Shown: positions 1 through 6,386 of the stretch, in pieces | Numbering within the stretch: position 1 is the stretch's first letter | How the letters are laid out: each line of letters starts with the position of its first letter | Assembly (NCBI GenBank): GCA_903853735.1 | Contig: CAINUH010000237.1 | Span: forward strand, 1 to 8,138 | Length of the DNA stretch: 8,138 nt | Reading direction: 5' to 3' | From: an uncultured Desulfomonile sp. | GTDB taxonomy: Bacteria > Desulfobacterota > Desulfomonilia > Desulfomonilales > Desulfomonilaceae | The notes under the pieces: model-generated | Told to the model about the DNA's origin: nothing | Database searches by the model: none | The model's input: only the letters and a program-made list of their open reading frames with translations | Translations under genes and position numbers: made by a program

Positions 1-1
1 A

Positions 2-46
2 CTGAGCAGGCTCCCGCGCCTCGCGGCCCGCATCCTGCCCTACTGA
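2..46 (+). CDS. possible C-terminal tail of a protein entering from the left
   Basis: Reading frame 2 is open from the window edge and ends at a TGA at 44-46, giving LSRLPRLAARILPY at the C-terminus. The Arg/Leu-rich composition and high GC are compatible with real coding sequence, but 14 codons are too few to assign a family. An open stretch this short can also occur by chance. Treat it as a partial gene of unknown function. Confidence 0.2.
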   Translation: MSRLPRLAARILPY

Positions 47-611
47 AGGCGGGCGAGTGTACGGATGATACCTCTATGGCTTCATGTCTGGCCGAGACCT
101 ACCTGCTCCGGTTCACTAGGGGCACACAGATCCGTTAATCCAATCCAGCAGCCGAGAGTTTTTTCATGTTAACTGCGATAATTCGTGGAAGCACAGACAC
201 GTACAGCAAATCAATTCCTCGGACGGTATGCATGGCGTTGCGCAACAGTGTACCCGAGAGAATGACCGGCGACGGGCCAAGCAGTAGCTGTACCCGCAGG
301 GGCCGGACAATCGATTAGTGGGCCAACGACTGAAGTCAGCGGCGAGCGCACGATTCACTGCAACCCGTAATTATGCGGCGCGCTTGCCATCTTCGTGATC
401 TTCTGGATCTTGATCGGTCACTTGACGCCCCTCCGACCACAAAATGCCGCAGCAGGTTATCTCCCCTGAGCCTCCAAGGAGGAGCGAACGCCACTATATC
501 GCTTGAAAGAAAGAAATTTCCCACAGCTTGTCAGAATGCCTAACCACACGGCCCCTGTCAACCAGAATTTTTTCAGGAGTTTCCCAGAAAATTTTGGTCA
601 AAAAGAGGCAT
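47..611. other. 565-base stretch with no supportable gene
   Basis: Only short open frames occur here on either strand, and none has a convincing start with a ribosome binding site or a recognisable family. The most protein-like is a plus-strand frame at 371-469. It has no start codon in its own frame and encodes one strongly hydrophobic segment (ALAIFVIFWILIGHLTP) before a TGA, which could be the remnant of a membrane protein gene. An A/T-rich imperfect palindrome lies near 567-592. The stretch is best read as intergenic or decayed sequence. Confidence 0.5.
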
Positions 612-616
612 CTATA

Positions 617-828
617 GTTTCGCCCTTTTTGCGAATCGGGGTTCGCGTGTGGAGCGAGGCAGGGTGATTTTTGTTGTGTCCTCGCGTTTCTCGTGATCGC
701 GCGAAATTCTTTGGTCAAAATGGCTGCGTCGTGCTGCAGCCAGCATGTCTGAGAAGGTAATGTTTTTCTTTCTGAAATTCCACAGATCCTTTTCCCCACG
801 TGACTGTTAAGCGTGTCGTCCACCACGG
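617..828 (+). repeat. 212-base direct repeat, copy A
   Basis: This segment matches 7911-8122 in the same orientation without gaps. It differs at three positions: 680 C/T, 750 T/C and 779 T/A. Similarity may reach back to 612 with one single-base indel. Several hairpins are possible. TTCGC (619-623) can pair with GCGAA (631-635), which can instead pair with TTCGC (642-646). GCGAGG (654-659) can pair with CCTCGC (680-685). TGGCTGC (721-727) can pair with GCAGCCA (736-742). I see no terminal inverted repeat and no flanking target duplication. Minus-strand frames are open through much of it but resemble no family I know. It may be a non-autonomous mobile element, a structured RNA or an intergenic repeat family; its nature is unresolved. 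Confidence 0.9.
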
Positions 829-1082
829 AAATGAGACGCAAGACTTTCTCGATGTGGGAAAGAACCATTTTGGTCCCGGTGGAGTTGGTTGAAGCCTTGA
901 GAGTGGCGGCCTTTGTTGCTCCGCTCCTCTTCCTGTTGGGCGGACTGGGTGGTCCGGACGGATTCTGGTCAAATACCCTGACTTACGGAACTTTTGCCAT
1001 CTGCGCGCTCTTGGCCGCGATAGTCGCCGGAGCAATCGTGACTCGGCGCTCGGGCGAAAGAGTTCCTCATGTTGCTGTATAA
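813..1082 (+). CDS. small two-helix membrane protein; probable fragment of an HgcA-type corrinoid protein membrane domain
   Basis: The 89-residue product has a charged N-terminal stretch (EMRRKTFSMWERTILVPVELV, broadly residues 6-26). A hydrophobic helix follows at about 31-47, then a Gly/Pro turn, a second helix at about 57-76 and a basic tail. The Met-Arg-Arg, Phe, Arg and Pro-Val-Glu-Leu pattern before the first helix resembles, from memory, the linker and first helices of HgcA, the corrinoid protein of mercury methylation. The N-terminal cobalamin-binding domain and the later helices are absent, so a truncated gene is likely. The frame is open only from 804, after a TGA at 801-803. The GTG start at 813 lies inside repeat copy A and an alternative ATG at 831 lies just outside it; neither has a strong ribosome binding site. 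A genuine short membrane protein cannot be excluded. Confidence 0.45.
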   Translation: MSSTTEMRRKTFSMWERTILVPVELVEALRVAAFVAPLLFLLGGLGGPDGFWSNTLTYGTFAICALLAAIVAGAIVTRRSGERVPHVAV

Positions 1083-1127
1083 TCGAACCCGATGGAACGA
1101 ACGATTCGCAATGTTGCTCCTAATGGC

Positions 1128-2030
1128 CTAGAGCAAATCTTGCAACGCCTCCTGGATTGTATTGAACTTGAATGTGAACCCTGCATCCAATAGAGCTTTT
1201 GGAACAACTCGCTGACCCTTCAGGAGGTACTCGCCAAATTCGCCGAGCGCCAACTTTATCATGAACGATGGCGCGGGGATGAACCAAGGCCTTTTCATGA
1301 TTTTGCCGATTGTCCTGGCCAAGTCAGCGTTCCTCACCGGGACGGGTGCGGTGAAATTCAAAGGCCCGGTTATATTCTTGTTCTCTATAGCGAATAGCGC
1401 TGCTCGGCATAGGTCCTGTACGTGTATCCAAGAAATCCACTGTTGACCATTGCCCGTAGGACCACCAACGAAGCATCGGAACGGCAGAATCATTTGACTG
1501 AGTGCGCCGCCGTCGCGGCCGAAGACAATTCCGAACCTCGCTCTCACGACCCGAACCCCCTTTTTTTTGGCCCTGATTGCCTGTTTTTCCCAATCTTTGG
1601 CCAACTGGCCGAGGAAATCGGATCCTGGGGGACAGGTCTCGTCGAGTTCCTCATCCTTGGTCAAGCCATAGTAGCCCGCGCCTGAGGCGTTGAGCAGGGT
1701 GATTTTTCCTGATGCGTCAAAAGGGATGGCATCAACCAGGTTGCTGGTCGTGAGCATTCGGCTGTCTCTGAGCCGCCTCTTGTAGTCTTCATTCCATCGG
1801 TGAAATATGGACACGCCGGCCAGGTTGATGAGAACATCGTGCTGGGCGACCTGATCTTGCCATTTTCCCGGTTTCGTCGCATCTGCAGCTACCACGCTCA
1901 CCTTTTCGCCGAGGTGAGGTCCGAGTCGGGCGTTGCGAGCCATGATGGTCACCTCGATCCCCCTGCCCACAAGGAACCTGGTCATGTGGGAGCCCACAAA
2001 ACCGCTTCCTCCTGTAATAAATGCCTTCAT
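1128..2030 (-). CDS. TIGR01777-family NAD(P)-dependent epimerase-like oxidoreductase (YfcH-type)
   Basis: The 300-residue protein belongs to the extended short-chain dehydrogenase superfamily. The N-terminal Rossmann nucleotide-binding loop is TGGSGFVG (residues 6-13), followed by NLAG (69-72). The family-typical segments NASGAGYYG (114-122), DFLGQLAKDWE (138-148), GGALSQMILPF (174-184) and WISWIHVQDL (198-207) are all present. The C-terminal part (about 247-295, RPWFIPAPSF through the GF-F motif) matches the DUF1731 extension of this family. Length is normal, so the gene appears intact. The substrate is unknown for most members. The ATG is preceded by GGAGG (on the plus strand, CCTCC at 2037-2041) at good spacing. 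The gene lies downstream of the methyltransferase gene on the same strand, but a palindrome-rich gap of about 250 bases makes a shared transcript uncertain. Family members are sometimes found next to photolyase genes; that link is inference here. Confidence 0.93.
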   Translation of the reverse strand: MKAFITGGSGFVGSHMTRFLVGRGIEVTIMARNARLGPHLGEKVSVVAADATKPGKWQDQVAQHDVLINLAGVSIFHRWNEDYKRRLRDSRMLTTSNLVDAIPFDASGKITLLNASGAGYYGLTKDEELDETCPPGSDFLGQLAKDWEKQAIRAKKKGVRVVRARFGIVFGRDGGALSQMILPFRCFVGGPTGNGQQWISWIHVQDLCRAALFAIENKNITGPLNFTAPVPVRNADLARTIGKIMKRPWFIPAPSFMIKLALGEFGEYLLKGQRVVPKALLDAGFTFKFNTIQEALQDLL

Positions 2031-2128
2031 GTCTTTCCTCCACCTGGTTCGAGATCTTTGGAGCGCATGTAGCCGTTCTCGAAATAAATTTTGGCGATTC
2101 TCAGCAAATTATCATTATTTGACCCTAG

Positions 2129-2193
2129 GAGCGCAGGCTTCCAGCCTCTCATGGTAGCCTACCTAATTAATTGCAGGCAGGTTGCCTACGCTC
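2129..2193. repeat. paired-hairpin intergenic palindrome (BIME/REP-like)
   Basis: The outer arms GAGCGCAGGC (2129-2138) and GCCTACGCTC (2184-2193) are inverted repeats with one mismatch. Two smaller hairpins lie inside: AGGC/GCCT at 2135-2147, and AGGCA/TGCCT around the loop GGT at 2175-2187. The AT-rich spacer TAATTAATT lies between them. The GCGCAGGC-TTCCA-GCCT core resembles palindromes I recall as scattered intergenic repeats in several environmental bacterial genomes. It sits between two minus-strand genes and could stabilise or separate their transcripts. Confidence 0.6.
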
Positions 2194-2204
2194 GCAGCAT
2201 CCGT

Positions 2205-2232
2205 GGATGACGCCCTTGCTATGCGTTCATCC
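2205..2232. repeat. intergenic palindrome
   Basis: GGATGACGC (2205-2213) pairs with GCGTTCATCC (2223-2232) through nine base pairs with one bulged T and a nine-base loop. There is no T-tract on either side, so it does not look like a standard intrinsic terminator. It lies 11 bases beyond the larger paired-hairpin element and may belong to the same intergenic repeat. Confidence 0.45.
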
Positions 2233-2262
2233 CACCTTGCACCGGATGGTTTGCTCTACCGG

Positions 2263-2280
2263 AATGAGATATTTCTCATT
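2263..2280 (-). other. hairpin overlapping the methyltransferase stop codon
   Basis: AATGAGA and TCTCATT form a perfect 7-bp stem around a four-base loop. The TAA stop codon of the minus-strand methyltransferase gene (plus-strand TTA at 2279-2281) lies in one arm. In the minus transcript the stem is followed by CCGG-rich sequence rather than a U-tract, so it is at best a transcript-end stabiliser. The stem is AT-rich and could be chance. Confidence 0.3.
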
Positions 2281-3232
2281 ACACGGAATTGTTTGACTTA
2301 TTGATAGGTTTACCCCAGACCGCGTAGATTGGATCGCTGGGAATTCCCAGCGCATAATACTTGTCGTCCTTGGGGCGTGGGTTCCCCCTGCTCTCTTGAT
2401 AGCCCTGGATTACAAAGCGGCCTGCCAGGGAGAAGAATCTGCGAACGAGTTCCACCCTTTGCTTTTCCGTGCTCTCTTTCCAAATGTTGACTGCCTTCGG
2501 GGGAAACACGCGGTTGGAAAAGACCACGATGAAGAGGCCATCAGGCTTCAGGACGCGTGAAACCTCTCTGAAGACCTCCACAGGCTGGATGAGATAGTCC
2601 ACTGACACGGTGTTTATCACAACGTCAAAGCGGTTGTCAGGAAAGGGAAGCCTCGGATTACGGTTAAGATCGTGGATTACATGTTCAGACAAAACAGAGT
2701 TGGCTTCCAACTCCGATTTGTTGAGCCCAAGTCCGGCAACTAGGGCTGGACGGCTCACTTTCCCGAGATGTGAATCCGGTCCAGCCATAAGATCCAGGAT
2801 CGTTGAACCTGTGGGAATCAAGCGACCATAGATCTGTTCGACCGTGTCAATGGCTCGTGCGTCCAGATGGTCAACAAAACGAGGCCTGGTATAAAAATCC
2901 CCATCAAGGGTCTCATCATCTCGACTAAGGTCATGGGCGCTAAACCATGAGCGACTATCGACATCATCAGTCCCTGCTTTAACAACAAGGTCTTTTAGGG
3001 CGTCCTCTGACCAGACCGGAGCCGGTCCACAAGCGCCGCGAGGATCCATCCGGCATCGGTAGCCAGTCTTATCAATCCCCTGGTTTTCCAGCGCTTTCCA
3101 GCTATTCGTGAAATAGGAACAATCGTCGTTGAAACAGATGTGGTGCAACTCTCCACCCCAACTAGACTCAAGTGGAGTAAAAATCGGATCCATTTCTGAT
3201 TGACAATGTGGACAAGCGTGTCCCGCAGGCAT
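2279..3232 (-). CDS. zinc-ribbon-fused SAM-dependent methyltransferase
   Basis: The 317-residue protein has two parts. Residues 1-45 carry CPHC (7-10) and CFNDDC (33-38), a four-cysteine zinc ribbon resembling the Ogr/Delta type. Residues 113-310 form a class I methyltransferase-like domain. Conserved segments include FYTRPRFVDHLD (113-124), TILDLMAG (144-151, the motif I position), a glycine at 167-169 followed by LNKSELEAN, HDLN (187-190), FDVVINTVSVDYL (202-214) and RVLKPDGLFIVVFSNR (226-241). Motif I lacks the usual GxGxG run. From memory this is a feature of a subfamily with LDLM and FSNR motifs found in bacteria, cyanobacteria and plants. The substrate is unknown. The ATG is preceded by AGGGAG with six bases between. 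The gene is transcribed away from the photolyase gene across a long spacer. Confidence 0.85.
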   Translation of the reverse strand: MPAGHACPHCQSEMDPIFTPLESSWGGELHHICFNDDCSYFTNSWKALENQGIDKTGYRCRMDPRGACGPAPVWSEDALKDLVVKAGTDDVDSRSWFSAHDLSRDDETLDGDFYTRPRFVDHLDARAIDTVEQIYGRLIPTGSTILDLMAGPDSHLGKVSRPALVAGLGLNKSELEANSVLSEHVIHDLNRNPRLPFPDNRFDVVINTVSVDYLIQPVEVFREVSRVLKPDGLFIVVFSNRVFPPKAVNIWKESTEKQRVELVRRFFSLAGRFVIQGYQESRGNPRPKDDKYYALGIPSDPIYAVWGKPINKSNNSV

Positions 3233-3767
3233 TGGGTTCTCCCTTCTTTTGGCAATTCCAATTCATAGCAATAGGACTCAAAATATCAGGATTCTTCTAA
3301 GAGAGGTGTTTCAGAAAAAGTCAATATCATGCATGGTCTTCTTACCTTGCGTGGGTGATCTCCAGTATTTTCTTGAAAATCAACATGCGTTTCTCATCCG
3401 TACCACCCTCAGATTAAAAATATACTGAACTACGCCTTATTTTCTTGGTCTTTGATCCATGAGTCCTGAATGTAAAATTGGGTTCACCATGCGGTGCTGT
3501 CAAGTGGACAGCTTTGGAAAACGGTGTCCCCTGAGGCATTCAATATTTCGCAGCAAGATGGCGCAGCCTTGAAAAAGGCATCGCTCACTTTGAGCTTGAT
3601 CCCCTCTTTCTCCGAGATATAATGTTCGGCGTCGAGAGACTTGTCCAATAGCTCGGAAGCTAACAAACTATCGGCTAGGATTGCCGCATATCTTGAACTG
3701 CTGGCAAGCATGCGGAGGTGAATCAGGCGATAGGCTAAGAGAAGAATTTTTTTTAACAGGCCAAGGC
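3233..3767. other. 535-base divergent intergenic spacer
   Basis: This gap lies between the divergent methyltransferase and photolyase genes and should contain both promoters. It is AT-rich, especially 3261-3480. TATACT at 3421-3426 resembles a -10 box for the plus strand, but I see no good -35 partner. A run of eight T lies at 3747-3754. A weak minus-strand frame (3484-3711) is listed separately. I see no riboswitch, tRNA or known operator. Confidence 0.55.
3484..3711 (-). CDS. doubtful small ORF of unknown function
   Basis: An ATG at 3709-3711 opens a 75-codon minus-strand frame ending at TGA (plus-strand TCA at 3484-3486). The product is mildly amphipathic, includes SLDAEHYISEKEGIKLKVSD, and carries three cysteines near its C-terminus. 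The composition is protein-like and the frame lies wholly in the photolyase upstream spacer. There is no purine-rich ribosome binding site before the ATG, and I recognise no family. The frame is open further upstream, but that part overlaps the photolyase coding sequence. It may be a real hypothetical gene or a chance frame. Confidence 0.2.
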   Translation of the reverse strand: MLASSSRYAAILADSLLASELLDKSLDAEHYISEKEGIKLKVSDAFFKAAPSCCEILNASGDTVFQSCPLDSTAW

Positions 3768-5234
3768 GTGACACCTGTTCCAGATTTCCGAATTCAGAAG
3801 TGCAATGAGGCCGGAGCAAACCCTCAGGGTGACTATGTGGTCTACTGGATGATTGCCAACCGCAGAACCCATTGGAATTTCAGTCTCCAACGGGCAGTGG
3901 AGTGGTCGCGCCGATTCAATAGGCCATTGGTGATCCTGGAGGCTCTCCGATGCGGCTATCAGTGGGCTTCCGATCGGTTCCACCGTTTCGTCATGGAGGG
4001 AATGCGCGACAACGCGATTACGCTCGACAGAACCGGTGTGCTTTACTATCCGTACCTTGAGCCAAGACCTGGGGATGGCAAGGGACTCTTGGAGGAATTG
4101 GGAAAGCGAGCTTGTGTTGTTGTTACTGATGATTTCCCCGCATTCTTTCTGCCCCGGATGGTGGCAGCAGCAGCCATTCAATTGAATGTGCTCCTCGAGA
4201 AAGTGGACTCTAATGGCCTCCTCCCCATACGTTGGACAGAAAGGGTTTTTCTCACTGCATTCTCATTCAGACGTTTTTTACAGAACAACCTCGAGCCTCA
4301 TTTACACTTATTTCCAGAGTCTGACCCTCTCGCCGATGGTGTTCGGCCATTTACCGGGCAACTCCCGGGTAGCCTTCTTGAGCGATGGCCACCGGCGCAC
4401 AAAACAATCGAGTCTCTTAATGAAGGAACTTTGTCTCTCTTCCCCATTGACCACGCAGTGCCATCCTCAACGATCAGCGGCGGAGCCCGTGCGGCCAATC
4501 AAACCCTGGTGAGCTTTCTCAACGACGGACTCAATAGATATTCTGATTGCAGAAACCATCCGGATGAAGATGCTACGAGCGGTCTTTCGCCCTATCTTCA
4601 TTTCGGCCATTTGTCAGCTCACCAGGTGTTTGATGACCTGGCAGATTTTGAAGAATGGTCCAAATCTCGGATTTTGGGATGCGGCCGAGGACAGCGTGAA
4701 GGCTGGTGGGGTATAAGTCAAAATGCCGAATCTTTTTTGGACCAGATCGTCACGTGGCGGGAGCTTGGCTACAATATGTGTGCTCATCTGTCCCTCTATG
4801 ACCGATACGAATCCCTCTCGGATTGGGCAAGACAGACACTGGAAAAGCACGAGAATGATCCCCGGCCCTATCTGTACGGTCTCGATCAGTTCGAACGCGC
4901 GGAAACTCATGATCCCTTATGGAATGCGGCGCAAAGGCAACTGAGGACAGAGGGGCGGCTACATAATTATCTTCGAATGTTGTGGGGCAAGAAGATTCTT
5001 GAGTGGACATGGTCCCCAAGAGAAGCATTGAACCTCATGATCCACCTCAACAACAAGTATGCGCTCGACGGTCGGAATCCCAATTCCTATGCGGGAATCT
5101 TTTGGATCTTGGGTCGGTACGACAGACCATGGGCCCCTGAGCGGCCTGTCTTCGGAAAGATAAGGTACATGTCCTCAGAAAGTGCTCGCAAGAAGCTTCG
5201 GTTGAAGCAGTACCTCCAAAAGTACTTGAAATGA
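3768..5234 (+). CDS. phr: class II CPD photolyase (deoxyribodipyrimidine photo-lyase)
   Basis: This flavoenzyme uses light to split cyclobutane pyrimidine dimers in DNA. The 488-residue reading has the class II hallmarks in order: GDYVVYWMIANRRTHWNF (21-38, start of the N-terminal alpha/beta domain), LSPYLHFGHLS (273-283), FLDQIVTWRELGYN (323-336), HDPLWNAAQRQL (381-392), LRMLWGKKILEWT (402-414), KYALDGRNPNSYAG (430-443) and ERPVFGKIRYM (458-468). The C-terminal FAD-binding and dimer-binding half looks complete. The frame is open back to a TTG at 3681, but family similarity only begins around VPDFRI. I therefore chose the GTG at 3768, which has a weak AGG seven bases upstream; the start remains uncertain. 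The bcp gene follows after 73 bases. The DRPWAPERPV ending and the WRELGYN variant suggest a bacterial subgroup of class II rather than the plant/animal type. Full activity is inferred. Confidence 0.95.
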   Translation: MTPVPDFRIQKCNEAGANPQGDYVVYWMIANRRTHWNFSLQRAVEWSRRFNRPLVILEALRCGYQWASDRFHRFVMEGMRDNAITLDRTGVLYYPYLEPRPGDGKGLLEELGKRACVVVTDDFPAFFLPRMVAAAAIQLNVLLEKVDSNGLLPIRWTERVFLTAFSFRRFLQNNLEPHLHLFPESDPLADGVRPFTGQLPGSLLERWPPAHKTIESLNEGTLSLFPIDHAVPSSTISGGARAANQTLVSFLNDGLNRYSDCRNHPDEDATSGLSPYLHFGHLSAHQVFDDLADFEEWSKSRILGCGRGQREGWWGISQNAESFLDQIVTWRELGYNMCAHLSLYDRYESLSDWARQTLEKHENDPRPYLYGLDQFERAETHDPLWNAAQRQLRTEGRLHNYLRMLWGKKILEWTWSPREALNLMIHLNNKYALDGRNPNSYAGIFWILGRYDRPWAPERPVFGKIRYMSSESARKKLRLKQYLQKYLK

Positions 5235-5252
5235 CATAATTAAATGACCTAT

Positions 5253-5283
5253 GGTTCAAGCCAATCGAACATTGGCCTGAATC
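5253..5283. promoter_or_regulatory. 13-bp interrupted palindrome upstream of bcp
   Basis: GGTTCAAGCCAAT (5253-5265) and ATTGGCCTGAATC (5271-5283) form an almost complete inverted repeat around the five-base loop CGAAC, with one A/C mismatch and one G/T pair. It ends 24 bases before the bcp ATG and 8 bases before its Shine-Dalgarno sequence. There is no following U-tract on the plus strand. It could be a regulator operator, a 5'-leader hairpin affecting bcp, or a transcript end for the photolyase gene. Confidence 0.5.
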
Positions 5284-5307
5284 ACAAAACGAGAGGAGTA
5301 CCGTAAA

Positions 5308-5778
5308 ATGGCAACGTTGAAAAATGGCGACACCGCTCCAACCTTTAGCTTGACGGATCAAGACGGCAACGATGTCAACCTGTTAGAATTTAAAGGGGAA
5401 AAGGTCCTGTTGTACTTCTATCCGAAAGCCGATACATCAGGGTGCACTAAGCAGGCGTGCAGTGTCAGAGATGCGCGGCAAGATCTCCGAGACCTTGGGA
5501 TAGCTGTTTTGGGAATCAGTCCTGACGGGATGGATGCGCAAAAGAAGTTTGACATGAAGCACACCTTGGCTTTCCCCCTCCTGTCAGATCCCGATCACAA
5601 GGTGGCTGAACTCTATGGGGCGTGGGGTGAGAAGAAGATGTACGGAAAATCTTTCATGGGAATAATCCGATCATCTTTCCTCATTGATGAGGCCGGCAAA
5701 ATCATGGAGGGGTGGTATAAAATCAAGCCGGAAAACACCGTTCCAGAAGCCTTGAAGGTTCTACAGTCTTTTCATTGA
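5308..5778 (+). CDS. bcp: thioredoxin-dependent thiol peroxidase, Bcp/PrxQ peroxiredoxin
   Basis: This cytosolic peroxiredoxin reduces hydrogen peroxide and organic hydroperoxides, with electrons usually supplied by thioredoxin. The 156-residue length is normal. The active-site segment PKADTSGCTKQAC (39-51) fits PxxxTxxC. The peroxidatic cysteine is Cys46, and Cys51 sits five residues on, as in the 2-Cys alpha2-helix type that forms an intramolecular disulfide. Arg121 in IIRSSFLID is the conserved active-site arginine. Most relatives have TPGC where this protein has TSGC, a mild change. The ATG follows GAGGAG at 5292-5297 with good spacing. It lies 73 bases after the photolyase gene on the same strand with a palindrome between, so co-transcription is possible. 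The role fits oxidative or photo-oxidative stress defence. Confidence 0.96.
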   Translation: MATLKNGDTAPTFSLTDQDGNDVNLLEFKGEKVLLYFYPKADTSGCTKQACSVRDARQDLRDLGIAVLGISPDGMDAQKKFDMKHTLAFPLLSDPDHKVAELYGAWGEKKMYGKSFMGIIRSSFLIDEAGKIMEGWYKIKPENTVPEALKVLQSFH

Positions 5779-5844
5779 AATTATTCTAATTTAGGTCTGG
5801 TCATTTAGGCCTCGATCCTGTAAGACCTTCAAGTTCGGTTCTGC

Positions 5845-5851
5845 AAGGAGG
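5845..5851 (+). promoter_or_regulatory. strong ribosome binding site fixing the GTG start at 5863
   Basis: AAGGAGG lies 11 bases before the GTG at 5863. It is the strongest Shine-Dalgarno match nearby and supports the non-ATG start of the flavin split-barrel gene. No in-frame ATG lies close to it. Confidence 0.7.
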
Positions 5852-5862
5852 TTCCGGAAGCC

Positions 5863-6351
5863 GTGGGTGAAGAAGACAAACTCGATATCGAAATCAGGTC
5901 ACTTCTCACATCGCAAAAATTTGGGGTTCTTTCCACTCAGGAGAAGGATCATCCGTATCTGAGCCTGGTGGCATTTGCTGAGACCACCGATCTTCGTACT
6001 ATCCTGTTTGCAACAACAAGGACCACGAGGAAGTTCAAGAACATCTCTTCGAGGGCCGGCGTGGCATTGCTCGTTGACAACCGATCCAACGAAGCGGCAG
6101 ACATTCACGAGGCAATGGCCATAACGGCCGTGGGAACCGCGTGCGAAATTTCCCAGTTGCTCAGGGAAAAGCTGAATCGCGTGTATCTGGAAAAGCAGCC
6201 TTATATGAGGGAGTTCCTGTCCTCGCCTTCGACAGCGTTGGTCAAGATTGATGTGGAAAACTATCTCCTCGTGCGGCATTTCCAAAAAGTGGCCATACTG
6301 AATCTCCCATCATTACCCAGGAGCGACAACGGGAACGCTGATGGCCAGTAG
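5863..6351 (+). CDS. pyridoxamine 5'-phosphate oxidase-like flavin split-barrel protein
   Basis: The 162-residue protein has the layout of the PNPOx-like FMN-binding split-barrel superfamily. An N-terminal helix is followed by FGVLSTQEKDHPYLSLVAFA (20-39), a strand-turn-strand unit. ILFATTRTTRKFKNIS (47-62) has the TxxTxKxxNI pattern that binds FMN phosphate in this fold, then VALLVDNRS (67-75). AITAVGTACEI (86-96) and the C-terminal TALVKIDVENYLLVRHFQKV (124-143) complete the barrel. Many such proteins are not true PdxH enzymes but reduce or bind flavin, F420 or heme, so the substrate cannot be named. The GTG start is chosen because of a strong AAGGAGG. The gene follows bcp by 84 bases on the same strand and converges with the FAD oxidoreductase gene, whose stop lies 35 bases away. 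Confidence 0.85.
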   Translation: MGEEDKLDIEIRSLLTSQKFGVLSTQEKDHPYLSLVAFAETTDLRTILFATTRTTRKFKNISSRAGVALLVDNRSNEAADIHEAMAITAVGTACEISQLLREKLNRVYLEKQPYMREFLSSPSTALVKIDVENYLLVRHFQKVAILNLPSLPRSDNGNADGQ

Positions 6352-6386
6352 GGCGTGCGACAGGTGTAGCCTTCGAGGACGAAAAG

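Noticed and set aside
494..868. 124-codon minus-strand open frame over repeat copy A
   Set aside because: About half of it is the repeat and the rest is unrelated flank. It matches no known family, and its partner frame over copy B stops at a different place.
3421..3426. TATACT as a photolyase promoter -10 box
   Set aside because: No convincing -35 box lies 16-18 bases upstream, and A/T-rich hexamers are common in this spacer.
3753..4181. 142-codon minus-strand frame inside the photolyase gene
   Set aside because: It lies antisense to a clearly conserved enzyme, has no family resemblance and no ribosome binding site, so it is a shadow frame.
6352..6386. Possible bidirectional terminator between the convergent genes
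   Set aside because: Only a four-pair TTCG/CGAA hairpin is present, without a clear T-tract. This is too weak to call.
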